Shown here piece after piece: positions 1-9,074 of a DNA stretch of 36,272 nucleotides (position 1 is its first letter; every line of letters starts with the position of its first letter). Below the pieces are notes generated by a model. It was not told the DNA's origin. It made no database searches and saw only the letters and a program-made list of their open reading frames with translations. Source of the DNA: Acanthamoeba lenticulata. Taxonomy: Eukaryota > Discosea > Longamoebia > Acanthamoebidae. The stretch lies in NCBI GenBank assembly GCA_002179805.1, contig NAVB01000288.1:1-36272 (forward strand), written 5' to 3'. Both the position numbers and the translations under genes were made by a program.

Positions 1-20
1 TAAAAGTGTTTTTACGCCAC

Positions 21-1938
21 TTACGAGCTGCTGGCGGAGGTCCGTGTGACAGCAAGGAGGGCGAGCTTGAGGCGTTGGTTCTCCGAGTGGAGGTGGGCCA
101 GTGCGGCGTCCCTCTCCTCCAGCGCCTGCCGCACGAGCGACAGCGGCGCCATCGGCTCTTCCCTAGCACGTTATTCATCGCGCACAGTCAGCCGTATTCA
201 TTTACCAAATAAAAACAACAAATAAAAACAAAAACAACAAATAAATACAAAAACAAAAACAAAAACACACCTCGGGCTGGGGGCCTTCTTCTCAGGCGGT
301 GACGGACGTGCGCTGCTCTTCCTTTTCTGCCGCCTGTGGTTGCTGCTGCTCCCGACCGCTGCTTTGGGGTCGCCGCCCCTGGAGAGGGAGACCGCCGTCG
401 CCGTCATCGTCGACGCCGCCGCCGCCTTCATGGCGCTGCTGCTGCTGCTGCTTCGGCCGTGGACGGCAGTCGTTGGGCCATCATGGTGATGATGGTGAAG
501 AGACTTGTGCCTCTTTGTCTTTGTCTTTGTCTTCTTGCTCTTGCTCGTGGTCGTTCCCGCAGCGGCCTTGGCCTCGCGGCGCGTTCGTCTTCGCTTTCGT
601 CGACGGCGCCGTCTGAATCGCACAATCCTCCGTCAGCCGCTGCCGCTGCTGCCGCTGTCACTCCCCCCCCCCCGCCCGCGCGTGCGCAGGAGACACGACG
701 TACGCCGCCTCGTCGTCCTCCACGTCGATGTCGTCGTCATTCGCGCCACCAGCAACATCGTCATCATCATCATCATCACGGTCGGAGATGTCCTCCTCGA
801 GGTCATCATCACCGACGCGCTTTCGCTTGCTGCGCCGTCGGACGTCGTCCTCGTCCTCGTCCTCATCGTCCACCAGCTCGTCGTAATCGGCGTCACCCGG
901 GCTGGCCCTGTTCCACGTCATCATCAACGTCATCATCAACGTCATCATCATCATCGTCATCATCAACGTCATCGTCATCGTGATCAATGGCAGTGAAGAC
1001 GACGAGACGAGGGCGTACCCGCACGAGTCGCGCGCGTGCGGTGGGTGGTGGTGGTGGTGGTGGGCGGCCGACGACCGGATGAAGCCCTCCCGCAGCCGCA
1101 GGAAGAACGTCGACCCGCCGCTGCCGCCCGACGACGGCGGCGACTGGTCCACGCCCGGCGGCGTCGCCCTGCTCGTGCTCGTGGCGGTCGTCGCCTTCGT
1201 CGTCGTCGCCGTCGTCGTCGTCGTCGCCGTTATGGCGGCCATGGCAGGGCTGCCCTGCGTCGCGCGTGGCCGGAGGCAGCCAGTGCCGCCGGCGGCCCGG
1301 AGGAGGAGCACACCCGCTGCTGCTCCTGCCGCCGCTGGCGGCGCCGTGACGACCGTGTGGCCGTGGCCGTGGCCGTGGCCGTGGCCGCCGGCACGACGGA
1401 CAAGAGGCAGAAGCGGCAGCGGCCGCTGGGCGGGGGCGGACGTCGTCATCATCGGCGTCGTCGTTGCTGCCGTCGTTGTTGGCGGGGCGGGCGCTGCTGG
1501 AGGTGGCGTCACGGGCAAGGCCGAGGAAAAGGCGCGCGGGAAGGGCGTCCCGCCGGGCAGCGACGTTGTTGTCGAGAAGGAAGAAGACGAAGAAGTAGAG
1601 GAGGAAGAGGAAGAGGAAGAGGAGAGGCGAAGCGGCAAGAGGGGAAGAAGAGGAGGAGGAGGTCCTGTGTGTTCGTCAAGGAGGAGGAGAGGCGAGGTGG
1701 AGGATTCCGATTCTGGGTCGAGAGGAGAGGTCGTGGTGGCGTAGTGCTTGTCCTTCAGGATGGACGGCGGTGGTGGCAATGCGGTTAAAGAAGAAGAAGA
1801 AGAAGCAGAAGACGGACGAGGCGGTGGGGCGGTGGTCGTGGTAGAGGCAGAGGTGGAGCCAATGGGCTGCCAGGGAATCTCCTCCGGCGGGCCCTCTTTG
1901 AAGGTGACCCGCTTTTTGGGTCTTGGCGCCGCCTCCAT
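21..1938 (-). CDS. Low-complexity acidic/basic protein with PP1-docking motifs (4 exons)
   Basis: Exons run 1938-1019, 907-704, 612-271 and 162-21, giving 535 residues in one frame. I do not recognise the family. The N-terminus carries RVTF at residues 10-13 preceded by KK, and SILK at 59-62. These are the two classical docking motifs for protein phosphatase 1, so a PP1-binding role is inferred. The middle is Ser/Thr/Pro-rich, with a His-Gly repeat and a long Asp/Glu tract. After that come Arg/Lys clusters that look like nuclear localisation signals. The last exon ends in a short Leu-rich coiled coil containing HSENQRLKL. Introns have donors GTACGC, GTACGT and GTGTGT, and two have CTGAC branch-like motifs near the acceptor. 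The stop TAA at 21-23 lies inside a GTAAGT, so the gene could instead splice onward beyond the window. Low complexity makes small exon errors possible. Confidence 0.6.
908..1018 (-). repeat. Intron made largely of GATGA/GTTGATGATGACG repeats
   Basis: This 111-bp segment starts with GTACGC and ends with CAG on the minus strand. Its length is a multiple of three, so it would read through as a Met/Thr-rich stretch. Treating it as an intron joins DSCG to ASPGD in frame and removes that implausible peptide. The interior is a degenerate trinucleotide repeat with recurrent CGTTGATGATGA units. Confidence 0.55.
1357..1386. repeat. Five tandem GTGGCC hexamers
   Basis: The hexamer GTGGCC is repeated five times without interruption. 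On the minus strand it encodes an alternating Gly-His run inside the low-complexity protein. Such a run may expand or contract by slippage. Confidence 0.9.
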
Positions 1939-2099
1939 CTAGCCTTCGATGCGGCCGCCCCCCGTGCACAAATCAAGTCGAATCGAATCAAATGAACCGT
2001 TTGTGTATTACCAAGAGATTGAATATCTTTTAAAAAGAAATTAAAAAGAAAAAGAAATTAAAAAAGAAAGCCAGCAGTCCCTCAGAAGAGCGCACAGAG
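1939..2099. promoter_or_regulatory. Short divergent intergenic region
   Basis: These 161 bp separate two start codons pointing away from each other, at 1938 on the minus strand and 2100 on the plus strand, so both promoters must lie here or overlap the genes. The stretch is AT-rich compared with its flanks and has an A/G-rich run from about 2030 to 2070. No clear TATA box or named factor site is visible. Confidence 0.4.
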
Positions 2100-3146
2100 A
2101 TGGAGAGCGACGATCCAACAACGGAAGAACTGGTGACCGCGGAGGTGCTCAGCCCGGCCTGGCAGGTCGAGCGCGGCCGCTGGTCCGGCGTCCTCCACAC
2201 ATCGAGCGAGCCGGCCAACTCTGCCGAGCCTCCCTCGCTCGAGGCGCGCAGCGGCCGTGCGTGGGTCGAGCTGGCTGCTGATGCGGCCGCGGCCACCAGC
2301 TCGCTCGAGCTCGTCCTGCGGCTGCATTCGAGCTTGGCCGTGGGCCACGGCGCGTGGGTGGTCTCCACCGCGCGCATGGTCGAGGCCTACACCCCGACCC
2401 CGGCGGGCGGCGCCTGGCGCTACGCGACCTCGGCCAAGGGCGTTGCCGTTGCCGCCGCCCATCAAGAAGAGGAAGAAGAGGAAGAAGACACAGACGTCGT
2501 TGTGTACCGGGCGTGGGTGGACCTGTCCCTGGAGCAGCAGCGTTTGGTCGGCGCGCACGAGCTCAAGCTCAAGCTGTGCGGCGTTGGCGCCAAGAAGCGC
2601 GTCCGCGTGTTTGCCATCGTCTTGGCCGTCCGGCCCGCGGACACGACTGCGGCGGCAGCCGGTGGCGCCAGCGGCATTGACATGGCGGAGGTGGCGCATC
2701 TGGTGAGCGGCATCCGCGGCTATCGCCCGCCGCCGGGCTTGCCGCCGCCGTCGGCGCTTGCGTCGTCCTCGCCCGCGCAGCTCTTCCAGCAGTTTTGTCA
2801 ACTCGCCAACTCGCCTGACGCGCGGCCGCCGTTGGCACCACCGGCAGCCGCCGCCGCCGCCGCCGCTGGTCTGCCCTCCCTCCTGGCGGCCCTCAGCGGC
2901 GGCACCCAGGCCACGGCCGCGGCCACGGCCACGGTTCCCGGGCCAACAACGGCTGCCGCCGAGGAGGCAAAGAGCGGACACAGCATCGAGTCGGCGCTGG
3001 CCGAGATGGAAAGCCGCCTCGCGCGCCGGATCGACGCTCTCGAGCGGCGCCTCAACGCGCGCCTCGACCGCCTCTTTGCCGTCCTCGCCCTCGCCTCTGT
3101 CGCTGAAGGCGATCATGATCATGAACATGTTGACCATAAATCGTAA
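2100..3146 (+). CDS. PAAT/C10orf88-like protein
   Basis: An intronless 348-residue protein. Several segments align in order with animal PAAT (C10orf88), a protein reported to associate with ABC transporters. SARMVEAY matches an SARNMEVY-like segment. The stretch around KLKLCGVGAKKRVRVFAIVL, about residues 160-182, matches a conserved beta-rich segment. GIDMAEVAHLVSG follows where the family has an RIDLDKV-like segment. The C-terminus, about residues 300-337, is an amphipathic coiled coil (MESRLARRIDALERRL) like the family's C-terminal helix. The region between is Ala/Pro-rich and low in complexity, and there is a seven-Glu run near residue 125. No signal peptide or membrane segment is visible. 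The assignment rests on remembered family sequence, so orthology is likely but unproven. The gene is convergent with the kelch-PH gene, 98 bp from its 3' end. Confidence 0.6.
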   Translation: MESDDPTTEELVTAEVLSPAWQVERGRWSGVLHTSSEPANSAEPPSLEARSGRAWVELAADAAAATSSLELVLRLHSSLAVGHGAWVVSTARMVEAYTPTPAGGAWRYATSAKGVAVAAAHQEEEEEEEDTDVVVYRAWVDLSLEQQRLVGAHELKLKLCGVGAKKRVRVFAIVLAVRPADTTAAAAGGASGIDMAEVAHLVSGIRGYRPPPGLPPPSALASSSPAQLFQQFCQLANSPDARPPLAPPAAAAAAAAGLPSLLAALSGGTQATAAATATVPGPTTAAAEEAKSGHSIESALAEMESRLARRIDALERRLNARLDRLFAVLALASVAEGDHDHEHVDHKS

Positions 3147-3244
3147 TTCTTAGACGAAGAAGAAGAAGAAGAAGAACGAGCATGATGAAGGTGATGTACA
3201 AGAAAGAGAAAAACATGAGAGAAAAACATGAGAGAAAAGGAGGT

Positions 3245-6200
3245 TCAGTCGATGGGCCGCGGCGGGGCCGAGGCGGAGGGCAGGAGGGCCGCCCGCCGCC
3301 GGAGGCGGAGGAGCTCGCGCACGAGATCGCGCAGGCTGAGGTCGAGACACTGCCGCCACTCGTCGCTGGTCTCGTCGACGGCGCCGTCCGCCTCGCCCTC
3401 GTCCTCGAGCTCCCGCACGAGCACGCTCCCGCTCTTGCTGCTCCCGTTGCTGTTGCTGCTCTTCGCCCCTCCTGCGGTGGCCGCGGCGCTCTCGCCCTTG
3501 ATCTGCTCCCGGCCTGATGATGACGATGACGGTGATGACGATGATGAGAATGATAAATAAACATGTTGGTGATGATGAAGATGAACATGAAGATGAAGAA
3601 GATGGGCCAGGGACGAACCGGCGGCAATGGCGTTGCGAATGTCGTCGCTGGTCATCGTGACGAAGCCAAACACGTCGAGGTTGCCCTCCTCCGCCGCCGT
3701 CGTCTTCATCGTCTTGTCCTGTTCGTCGCTCGACGTCGTGTCGTCATCGTCGTCCGTCTTGTTGTTGTTGTCGTCGTCGTCGTTGTGGCCGAGCTGGCGG
3801 AGGAGGCGCGTCTTCTGCTGCTTGAGGCGGGCGAGGTGGGCCAGCTGCCGGTCGATCTCGGCGATCTCGGCCGCCAGCTGCCGCTGGGCCGCCCGGCTGC
3901 CGCTGGTGGCGCGCTCGAGCCGGGCGCCCCCTTGCAGGAGGGCCTCGACCCACTTGCGCTTCTGCTTGGCGCTCTTGGCCACGAACCGCGTCGGCTCCGG
4001 CTCCGGCCGCTCCTTGGGCCGCGTCAGCACAAAGGCCAGCTCGGGCCGGAGGCCCTTCTTGACGTCGTCCTCGCTGCAGTCGACCCGCAGGCGCGCCCCG
4101 GCCAGCCCGATGCTCCCCAGCGGCGTCGTCTCCTGCACGCGTGTGCGTGTTGTGTGTTTGCGTAAGACTCGGGGGGAGAGAGTTGACAAGGAGGACGAGG
4201 AGGAAGGAGGAAGGAGGCTCTTACGTCTTTGTAAAAGTGAAGGGACGACGGCAGCAGCCGGCACCATCGCACCTTCCACGCGCCCGATTTGTTGTCTGCA
4301 GTAAAGGTCAGAAAACGAAAGCGACGCAAATAAAAAAGAATAAATAATAAAAAAGCGAAAGCGAAGGTGCAAAAGAACGAAAGCGAAAGGGAACGAACCT
4401 CGCTTGGTGAGCCAGCCTTCGAGGAGGGCCTGCTCGGCAGAGTTGTTGAAGCCGCCGTTGGCCTCCGCGGCTTCGATCAGGGAGCGCGAGCGATAGAGCC
4501 CGTGAGCCGCGTCGGAGAGGAAGTGGACCGAAGCCGAGGCCGTCCCGAGCCGCGGGTCGGACCCGTCCAGCATGCGGCGATAGTGGTGCTCGCCGCCGAC
4601 GTGGCCTCCGCGGAGCTGCGGCGACGAGGCCGACGGCACGAACGGGAACGGCGACCCCGAGCCCGCCTTGGTCTTGGTCGTCGTCTTCTTGTGGTGTTGA
4701 TGATGCTTTTGCTTGGGCTTCGCGGACGAGGATGAAGCCGAGTTCTTGCGCTTCTTCTTGGCCCTCTTGACGACTTCACTTTCGTTTTCGTTTTCTTGGC
4801 CTTCGTTTTCGTTTTCCTCCACCTTGCGGCCGGCCGAAGCCGACGCCGACGAGCTGCGGTTGTGGCCCAGCAGCGTCGTCGACGAGGAGGGCTCGATGTC
4901 CTTCTTGCCCTTCTCGTAGCTCTTGGACCGGACCGTGCGCTTCTTCCCCGGCGTCTTCGTCGTCGGCGTTGTCGTCGACGTCACAAGCACTTCGCGGGGC
5001 GCGCGCCTCGACGGCTCCTCCTTCTCGATCCACGACACCGCCGGCGTCGTCGTCATCGACGATGAAGAGGACGGCGACGGTGTTGATGTTGGCGACGATG
5101 ATGATGACGCTGTTGAGGACGACGACGGGGAGACGACCGAGGAGACCGGGGCCGTCCGCGGGGACGTGCGGGGCGGCGAGCCCGGCGAGGCGCTCCGGGC
5201 GATCTCGAGGCTGCGCGACTTGCTGCGCTTCCGGCCGCCGTCCTCGCTCGACTGCTTCTTGCGCGACGCCGCCGGCGACCCCGTCGTCGAGGCCGGCGCG
5301 GGCGCGGGCTGTCGGTGCTGGTGTGGGCTGCTGGCAGCCGGGGCGGCCGAGGTCTCGCCGCCCTCGAGCTGGTGGTGATCCTTGTCGGAGGCGGCGGCGG
5401 CGCCTTGGCCCTTGGCCCGCCGCGGGCGGAGGTCGCTGAGGCGGCTCACCAGCGCCCCAAACGACTTTCGGCGCCGTCCCGACGAGGTTTCCTCCTCTGT
5501 CCACGTCAGCACCGCGTCAGCATGACGTCAGCAAGCCGACACTGGAGCGGAGGGGGCGTACGCTTCTTGTCGTCCTCGTCGCCGGCCACGGCGGTGACGA
5601 CCTGGTGCGTCTGGCTGCGCAGCTTCTTCTTGCCGCTGCCGCTGCCGCCGCCGCTGCTGCCGCCGCTGCCTCCGCTTGCCAACGAGCTCTTGACCTGCTG
5701 CTGCTGCTGCTGGACCTGGGCCACCAGCTCCACCGCGCGCCCGGCCGTCGCGGCCGAGCTCGCCCCGCGGATCTCGGCCAGCAGGTTCTCTCTGCCCATT
5801 TCATCACCACCACCATCAGCGCCGTCATCACCATCGTCGTCACCATCATCATCATCATGAGGAGAGGCGACGGACCGGAGCTGGCGCCGGTTCTCTTCGA
5901 GGCGGTCCAGGATGAGATGCTTCCGGTCGGGGTCCGACGCGGACGAGCCGAGCTCGCCGGCCCGCCTCGGCTTGCCGGCCCGGCGCGGCCGCTCGCCGCT
6001 GGCCTTCTTGTCGCTGGACTTGTCCTTGGCGGACAGCTTGTCGCGGCCTCCGGCGGCGGCGACCAGAGGAGTGGCCTCGTCGCTCAGGATCAGGCGCTGC
6101 CCGACGGGCGAGCGGTGGCCGCCCACGCCCGGCCCGGCCTCGGCTGCCGCTGGCCCGCCGCCGGGGCCGCGGTCAAAGCTGGGCGTGCGGTCCCAGCGGG

Positions 6201-8509
6201 TGGCGCTGGGGCCGCGCGCCGAGAGCGGGACGGCGGTCTCGGCCCGGCGGACCTTCATACCCGCGGGCGACGGGCGGCCGCTGCGGGTCGTCGACGAGAC
6301 CAGGGTCTCCTCCTCCTGCTCGGCGCGGGCCTTGATGACTCGCACCTCGATCATAGTGCCCTCGATCGTCTGGCGCTCGCGCCAGGGCGACTGCGGTTGG
6401 GCCTGGGCCTGGGGGCGATGAAGGGCCGCCTCGACGGGCTCGGGCTCGGGCTCCCATCGCACGCCGCGCGGCGGCGACAACGGCGCGGGGCTGCTGCCGG
6501 CGGCGACGGCGGTGGCGGTGATCTCCACGCGCGGAGGCCCGACGCTCTCCACCTGGCGCGACGAGGCCTGAACCTCCTCTTCTTGACTCACCTCCTCTTC
6601 CTCCTCTTCTTCATCGTCGTCATCTTCGTCTTCCTCATCGTCATCTTCGTCACTATCTTCACTTTCATCGTCATCCTCGTCGGAGCTGGAAGAGGAAGAG
6701 GACTCGTCCTCGGTCTCGCTCTTCTCGGCCGGCTGATGATGCACGACGACGGTCTCCTCGATCTCCTCCGTGGCCGAGAGGTAGATGAGGCTGTGCTCGC
6801 CGCCCGTCAGGCCGTCGTCGAGCGCCGTGCCCTCTGCGCGACTCACCGTGCTGATGTCAGCATGACGTCAGCATGGGGAGGGGCGGAAGAACGAACCGTG
6901 GAGGGTGAGCGCAAAGACCTCGTGCAGCGGCACCGCGTTGGCGCCTCCAAAGAGGAAGAGCTTGCCGTGGCTCCGGGCCCACGCGTGGTGGCTCCGGCCC
7001 GATGGCAGCACGCCCGACACGTGCGGCGCGCTCCACTCCATCGCCTCTGTCTCGCCGTCACGCCACGTCATCATGCCACGTCACGCTGACGGCAGCAAAG
7101 GTCGGAGAGAGCTCGAGGCGCGACGCACCGGTATCGAGGAAGTGGAGGTCGGGCTGGGGCTGGCCGTCGGGGCCCTCCCCGCCAAAGAGCACGATCGTGT
7201 GGCCGTCGACCGCCGCGGCCGAGTGGAAGGCCAGCTGGGGCGTGTGCGGCACGTCGACCTTGGCCCACACGAGCGCCGCTGTACGTGGTGTTGTGTCGAC
7301 AAGCCTCGCCATGAGCGATCGACCATGACGAGGATGACGAGGAAGAGGAAGGAGGACGAACCGGTGTCCAGGACGTGAATGGACTCCATGTAGTGGCCAT
7401 CGGGACCCGTGCCGCCGATGATGAACAGCTTGTGCCCGACGAGCGTGCACGTGTGGCCCGCTCGCGCCTCGGGCTCGGGTCCCTCAGCAAACACCATGAT
7501 GCTCATCTTGCTCGCTGTTGTGGCGCGAAGGAATGTCAAGAATGAAAAAGAACGAACGCTAAAAAACGAAAGCGACAGGCTCGCGGACGCGTACCAAGGT
7601 CGACGGTGTACATGTCGGGCGCACAGAGGGCGCCACTCGCGTCGACGCCGCCAAAGATATAGATCTGATTGCCCACCAGCTCGGCCGAGTGGAGCCTCCG
7701 GGCCGGCGGCGAGTAGCCCTGCATCGACTCGCGGCTCCACATCCGCGTGCCTGCGCGCATGTGTGCGTTGGTTACAACGAAACGAACGAGCGCGTGCGAC
7801 AAGAGAAGAGGCGCGCACGCACGGGTGTCAAAGATGTCGAGGTCGTTGGGCGCCAGAGCGCCGCCTCCAGCAGAAGAGAGCAGACGCCCGCCGAAAAAGT
7901 AGAGGAGGCTCGATTGCTCCGATGCGCACACGGTGTGGTCGGCCCGCCGCTCGGGCCCGTCCTGGCCCAGGCTGCCGCTCTTGGCCGCGACGCTTGTCCA
8001 TTGGTTCCGCGCTGCGTTCCAGATGCCATCGTCTCGTGAGACGAAAGGAGAAAGAAAAGAGAGAAGAAGGACAAGGGCAGGGGCAGGGCACCAGTGTCGA
8101 AGGCGATGATGGAGGAGGAGGTTGAGGCTGGAGAAGAGTCTTCAGTTGAGACCTCCTCGCCTCCAAACAAGAGGATGGTCGAGGAGCCGCCAGAAGCAGC
8201 GGTGAGGCCCTTGCGCCCATGGGAGAGCCCCGCCACGCCAGAGGAGGCTTCGTCGGTTCTGAGCCGCCGCCAACTCACGGCCCTTCCTCTGTTGACCAGA
8301 ACACGAGTTGTCGTTGTTTGGGACCCAAAGGCGGCCAACAGCATCGTCAGCAACTGTCCCCCCCCCCTTGCTACGCTTTCGCTTTTTTTCGCTCTTTCGA
8401 TCTTGGAAAGGATTTGATGGAACGAGAGGTACCCTTTCTGGGCGATGGCCTCTTGCTGGTGCCGCTGGACCCAGGTCGTTGTTTCGATTGATTCCTGTGG
8501 GGCTTGCAT
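3245..8509 (-). CDS. Kelch-repeat and PH-domain protein (12 exons, 1438 aa)
   Basis: Exons: 8509-8433, 8288-8092, 8032-7823, 7750-7595, 7514-7362, 7278-7129, 7046-6897, 6833-5562, 5496-4399, 4295-4225, 4132-3619 and 3513-3245. They sum to 4317 nt with no internal stop. Residues about 35-364 form six kelch blades; each has a double-Gly motif such as ILLFGGE, YIFGGVD, FIIGGTG, VLFGGEG or LFLFGGA and ends near a conserved FDT/LDT. Residues about 365-1145 are a Ser/Pro/Glu/Asp-rich linker of low complexity. A PH domain covers about 1146-1247: it starts with EGWLTKR, has the WKVRWCRL strand, and ends with the KRKWVEALL helix; three exons encode it. A coiled coil (RQLAAEIAEIDRQLAHLARL) and a Leu-rich tail follow. 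The likely role is a membrane- or phosphoinositide-associated scaffold, which is inference. The frame stays open to 8839, so an upstream start is possible. Minor introns inside the acidic linker cannot be excluded. Confidence 0.8.
5516..5533. repeat. 18-nt intronic repeat, copy 1
   Basis: On the plus strand this reads GTCAGCATGACGTCAGCA, and an identical 18-mer lies at 6856-6873. Both copies sit just upstream of the 3' splice site in introns of the kelch-PH gene. On the transcribed strand it supplies two CTGAC branch-like motifs around a TGACGTCA palindrome. Confidence 0.9.
6856..6873. repeat. 18-nt intronic repeat, copy 2
   Basis: Identical to the 18-mer at 5516-5533. It lies in the 63-bp intron 6834-6896, which separates the last kelch blade from the acidic linker. 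Confidence 0.9.
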
Positions 8510-8946
8510 TATTGATATCGATAATGTGTTGTCGCCCCCGGCTTCCAGAAGGAGATGCTCCTCTCGCTTCCGCACAAAGTGCCCGTGGCGCTTGGGCCTC
8601 TTGAGCTTGGTTTGTGTGGTGCTCGCTGCGGCGGTAATGAGGCGGTGCGCTACGCGCGAGTAGTGCCCAACTTTCGATTTGAGGAAGGACAAACGGCGCC
8701 TCACGCAGGAGATGCTGCTGTGTAGTTGCTGCTGTTGATGCTGGTCTTGAATAAAGGTCCGCCCAGACAGAGCTGCAGACATGCACCACCCGTGCGCAAG
8801 TGGCTCAGACGGCTGCGTTGAATCAAGGCACGCCACCACCCGGTGTTGTGCTAGTTATCGAAATGAGGTGCTTTGTTGCGCACGAACCAGGCCTGGTTAG
8901 CCAACCGTAGTCCTTGGACCGCTGTTTGACACTGCTGGTTTTATGC
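8510..8946. other. Intergenic: 5' side of the kelch-PH gene
   Basis: No separate gene is recognised here. The minus-strand frame of the kelch-PH gene stays open to 8839 with upstream ATGs, so part of this stretch may be coding. The implied peptide is basic and Gln-rich and shows no domain. The remainder should hold the promoter. An ATCGATAT palindrome lies directly upstream of the chosen start codon. Confidence 0.4.
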
Positions 8947-9021
8947 GGGACGGTGGTGTAAGTGGTGCATGCATGCAGTTCTTATGAGGCTGAGGCGCGG
9001 GTTCAAGTCCTGCCCGTCCCT
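8947..9021 (+). tRNA. tRNA-like gene, anticodon UAU (Ile)
   Basis: A 75-nt cloverleaf. The acceptor stem GGGACGG/CCGTCCC has seven perfect pairs. The T arm is GCGGG-TTCAAGT-CCTGC. The anticodon stem CAGTT/GGCTG encloses the loop CTTATGA with T at position 33, which reads TAT. The D arm GTGT/GCAT includes two wobble pairs. Internal promoters match consensus: A box TGGTGTAAGTGG and B box GGTTCAAGTCC. Four Ts follow at 9026. The discriminator base is T rather than the A usual for isoleucine, and the D stem is weak, so the gene may be divergent or decaying. No CCA is encoded, as expected for a nuclear gene. Confidence 0.7.
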
Positions 9022-9025
9022 AAAG

Positions 9026-9029
9026 TTTT
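9026..9029 (+). terminator. RNA polymerase III T-run after tRNA(UAU)
   Basis: A TTTT run begins five bases past the discriminator base, as expected for polymerase III termination. Confidence 0.6.
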
Positions 9030-9074
9030 CTACCAACACCAAAAATTTCAACAATGTCGCTCGCCTTTCCTGGC

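Noticed and set aside
916..980. Possible CRISPR-like array of CATCAT units
   Set aside because: A simple degenerate microsatellite without constant repeats and unique spacers, inside a eukaryotic intron.
980..1744. 254-codon plus-strand open frame with poly-Val and poly-Glu
   Set aside because: Shadow of the repetitive minus-strand gene. The composition follows the antisense of Thr/Ser/Asp codons.
658..1938. Reading the first gene as one uninterrupted exon to 658
   Set aside because: That frame runs into a Met/Thr repeat and an abrupt stop. Removing introns 908-1018 and 613-703 gives matching phases and leads to the basic and coiled-coil exons.
5605..7089. 494-codon plus-strand open frame over the kelch-PH gene
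   Set aside because: It results from GC-rich codon bias. It spans several introns of the real gene and shows no domain.
8941..9074. Minus-strand peptide GQDLNPRLSLIRTAC as the end of a larger protein
   Set aside because: It is the antisense translation of the tRNA T arm and anticodon arm; MPP10 stops at 9075.
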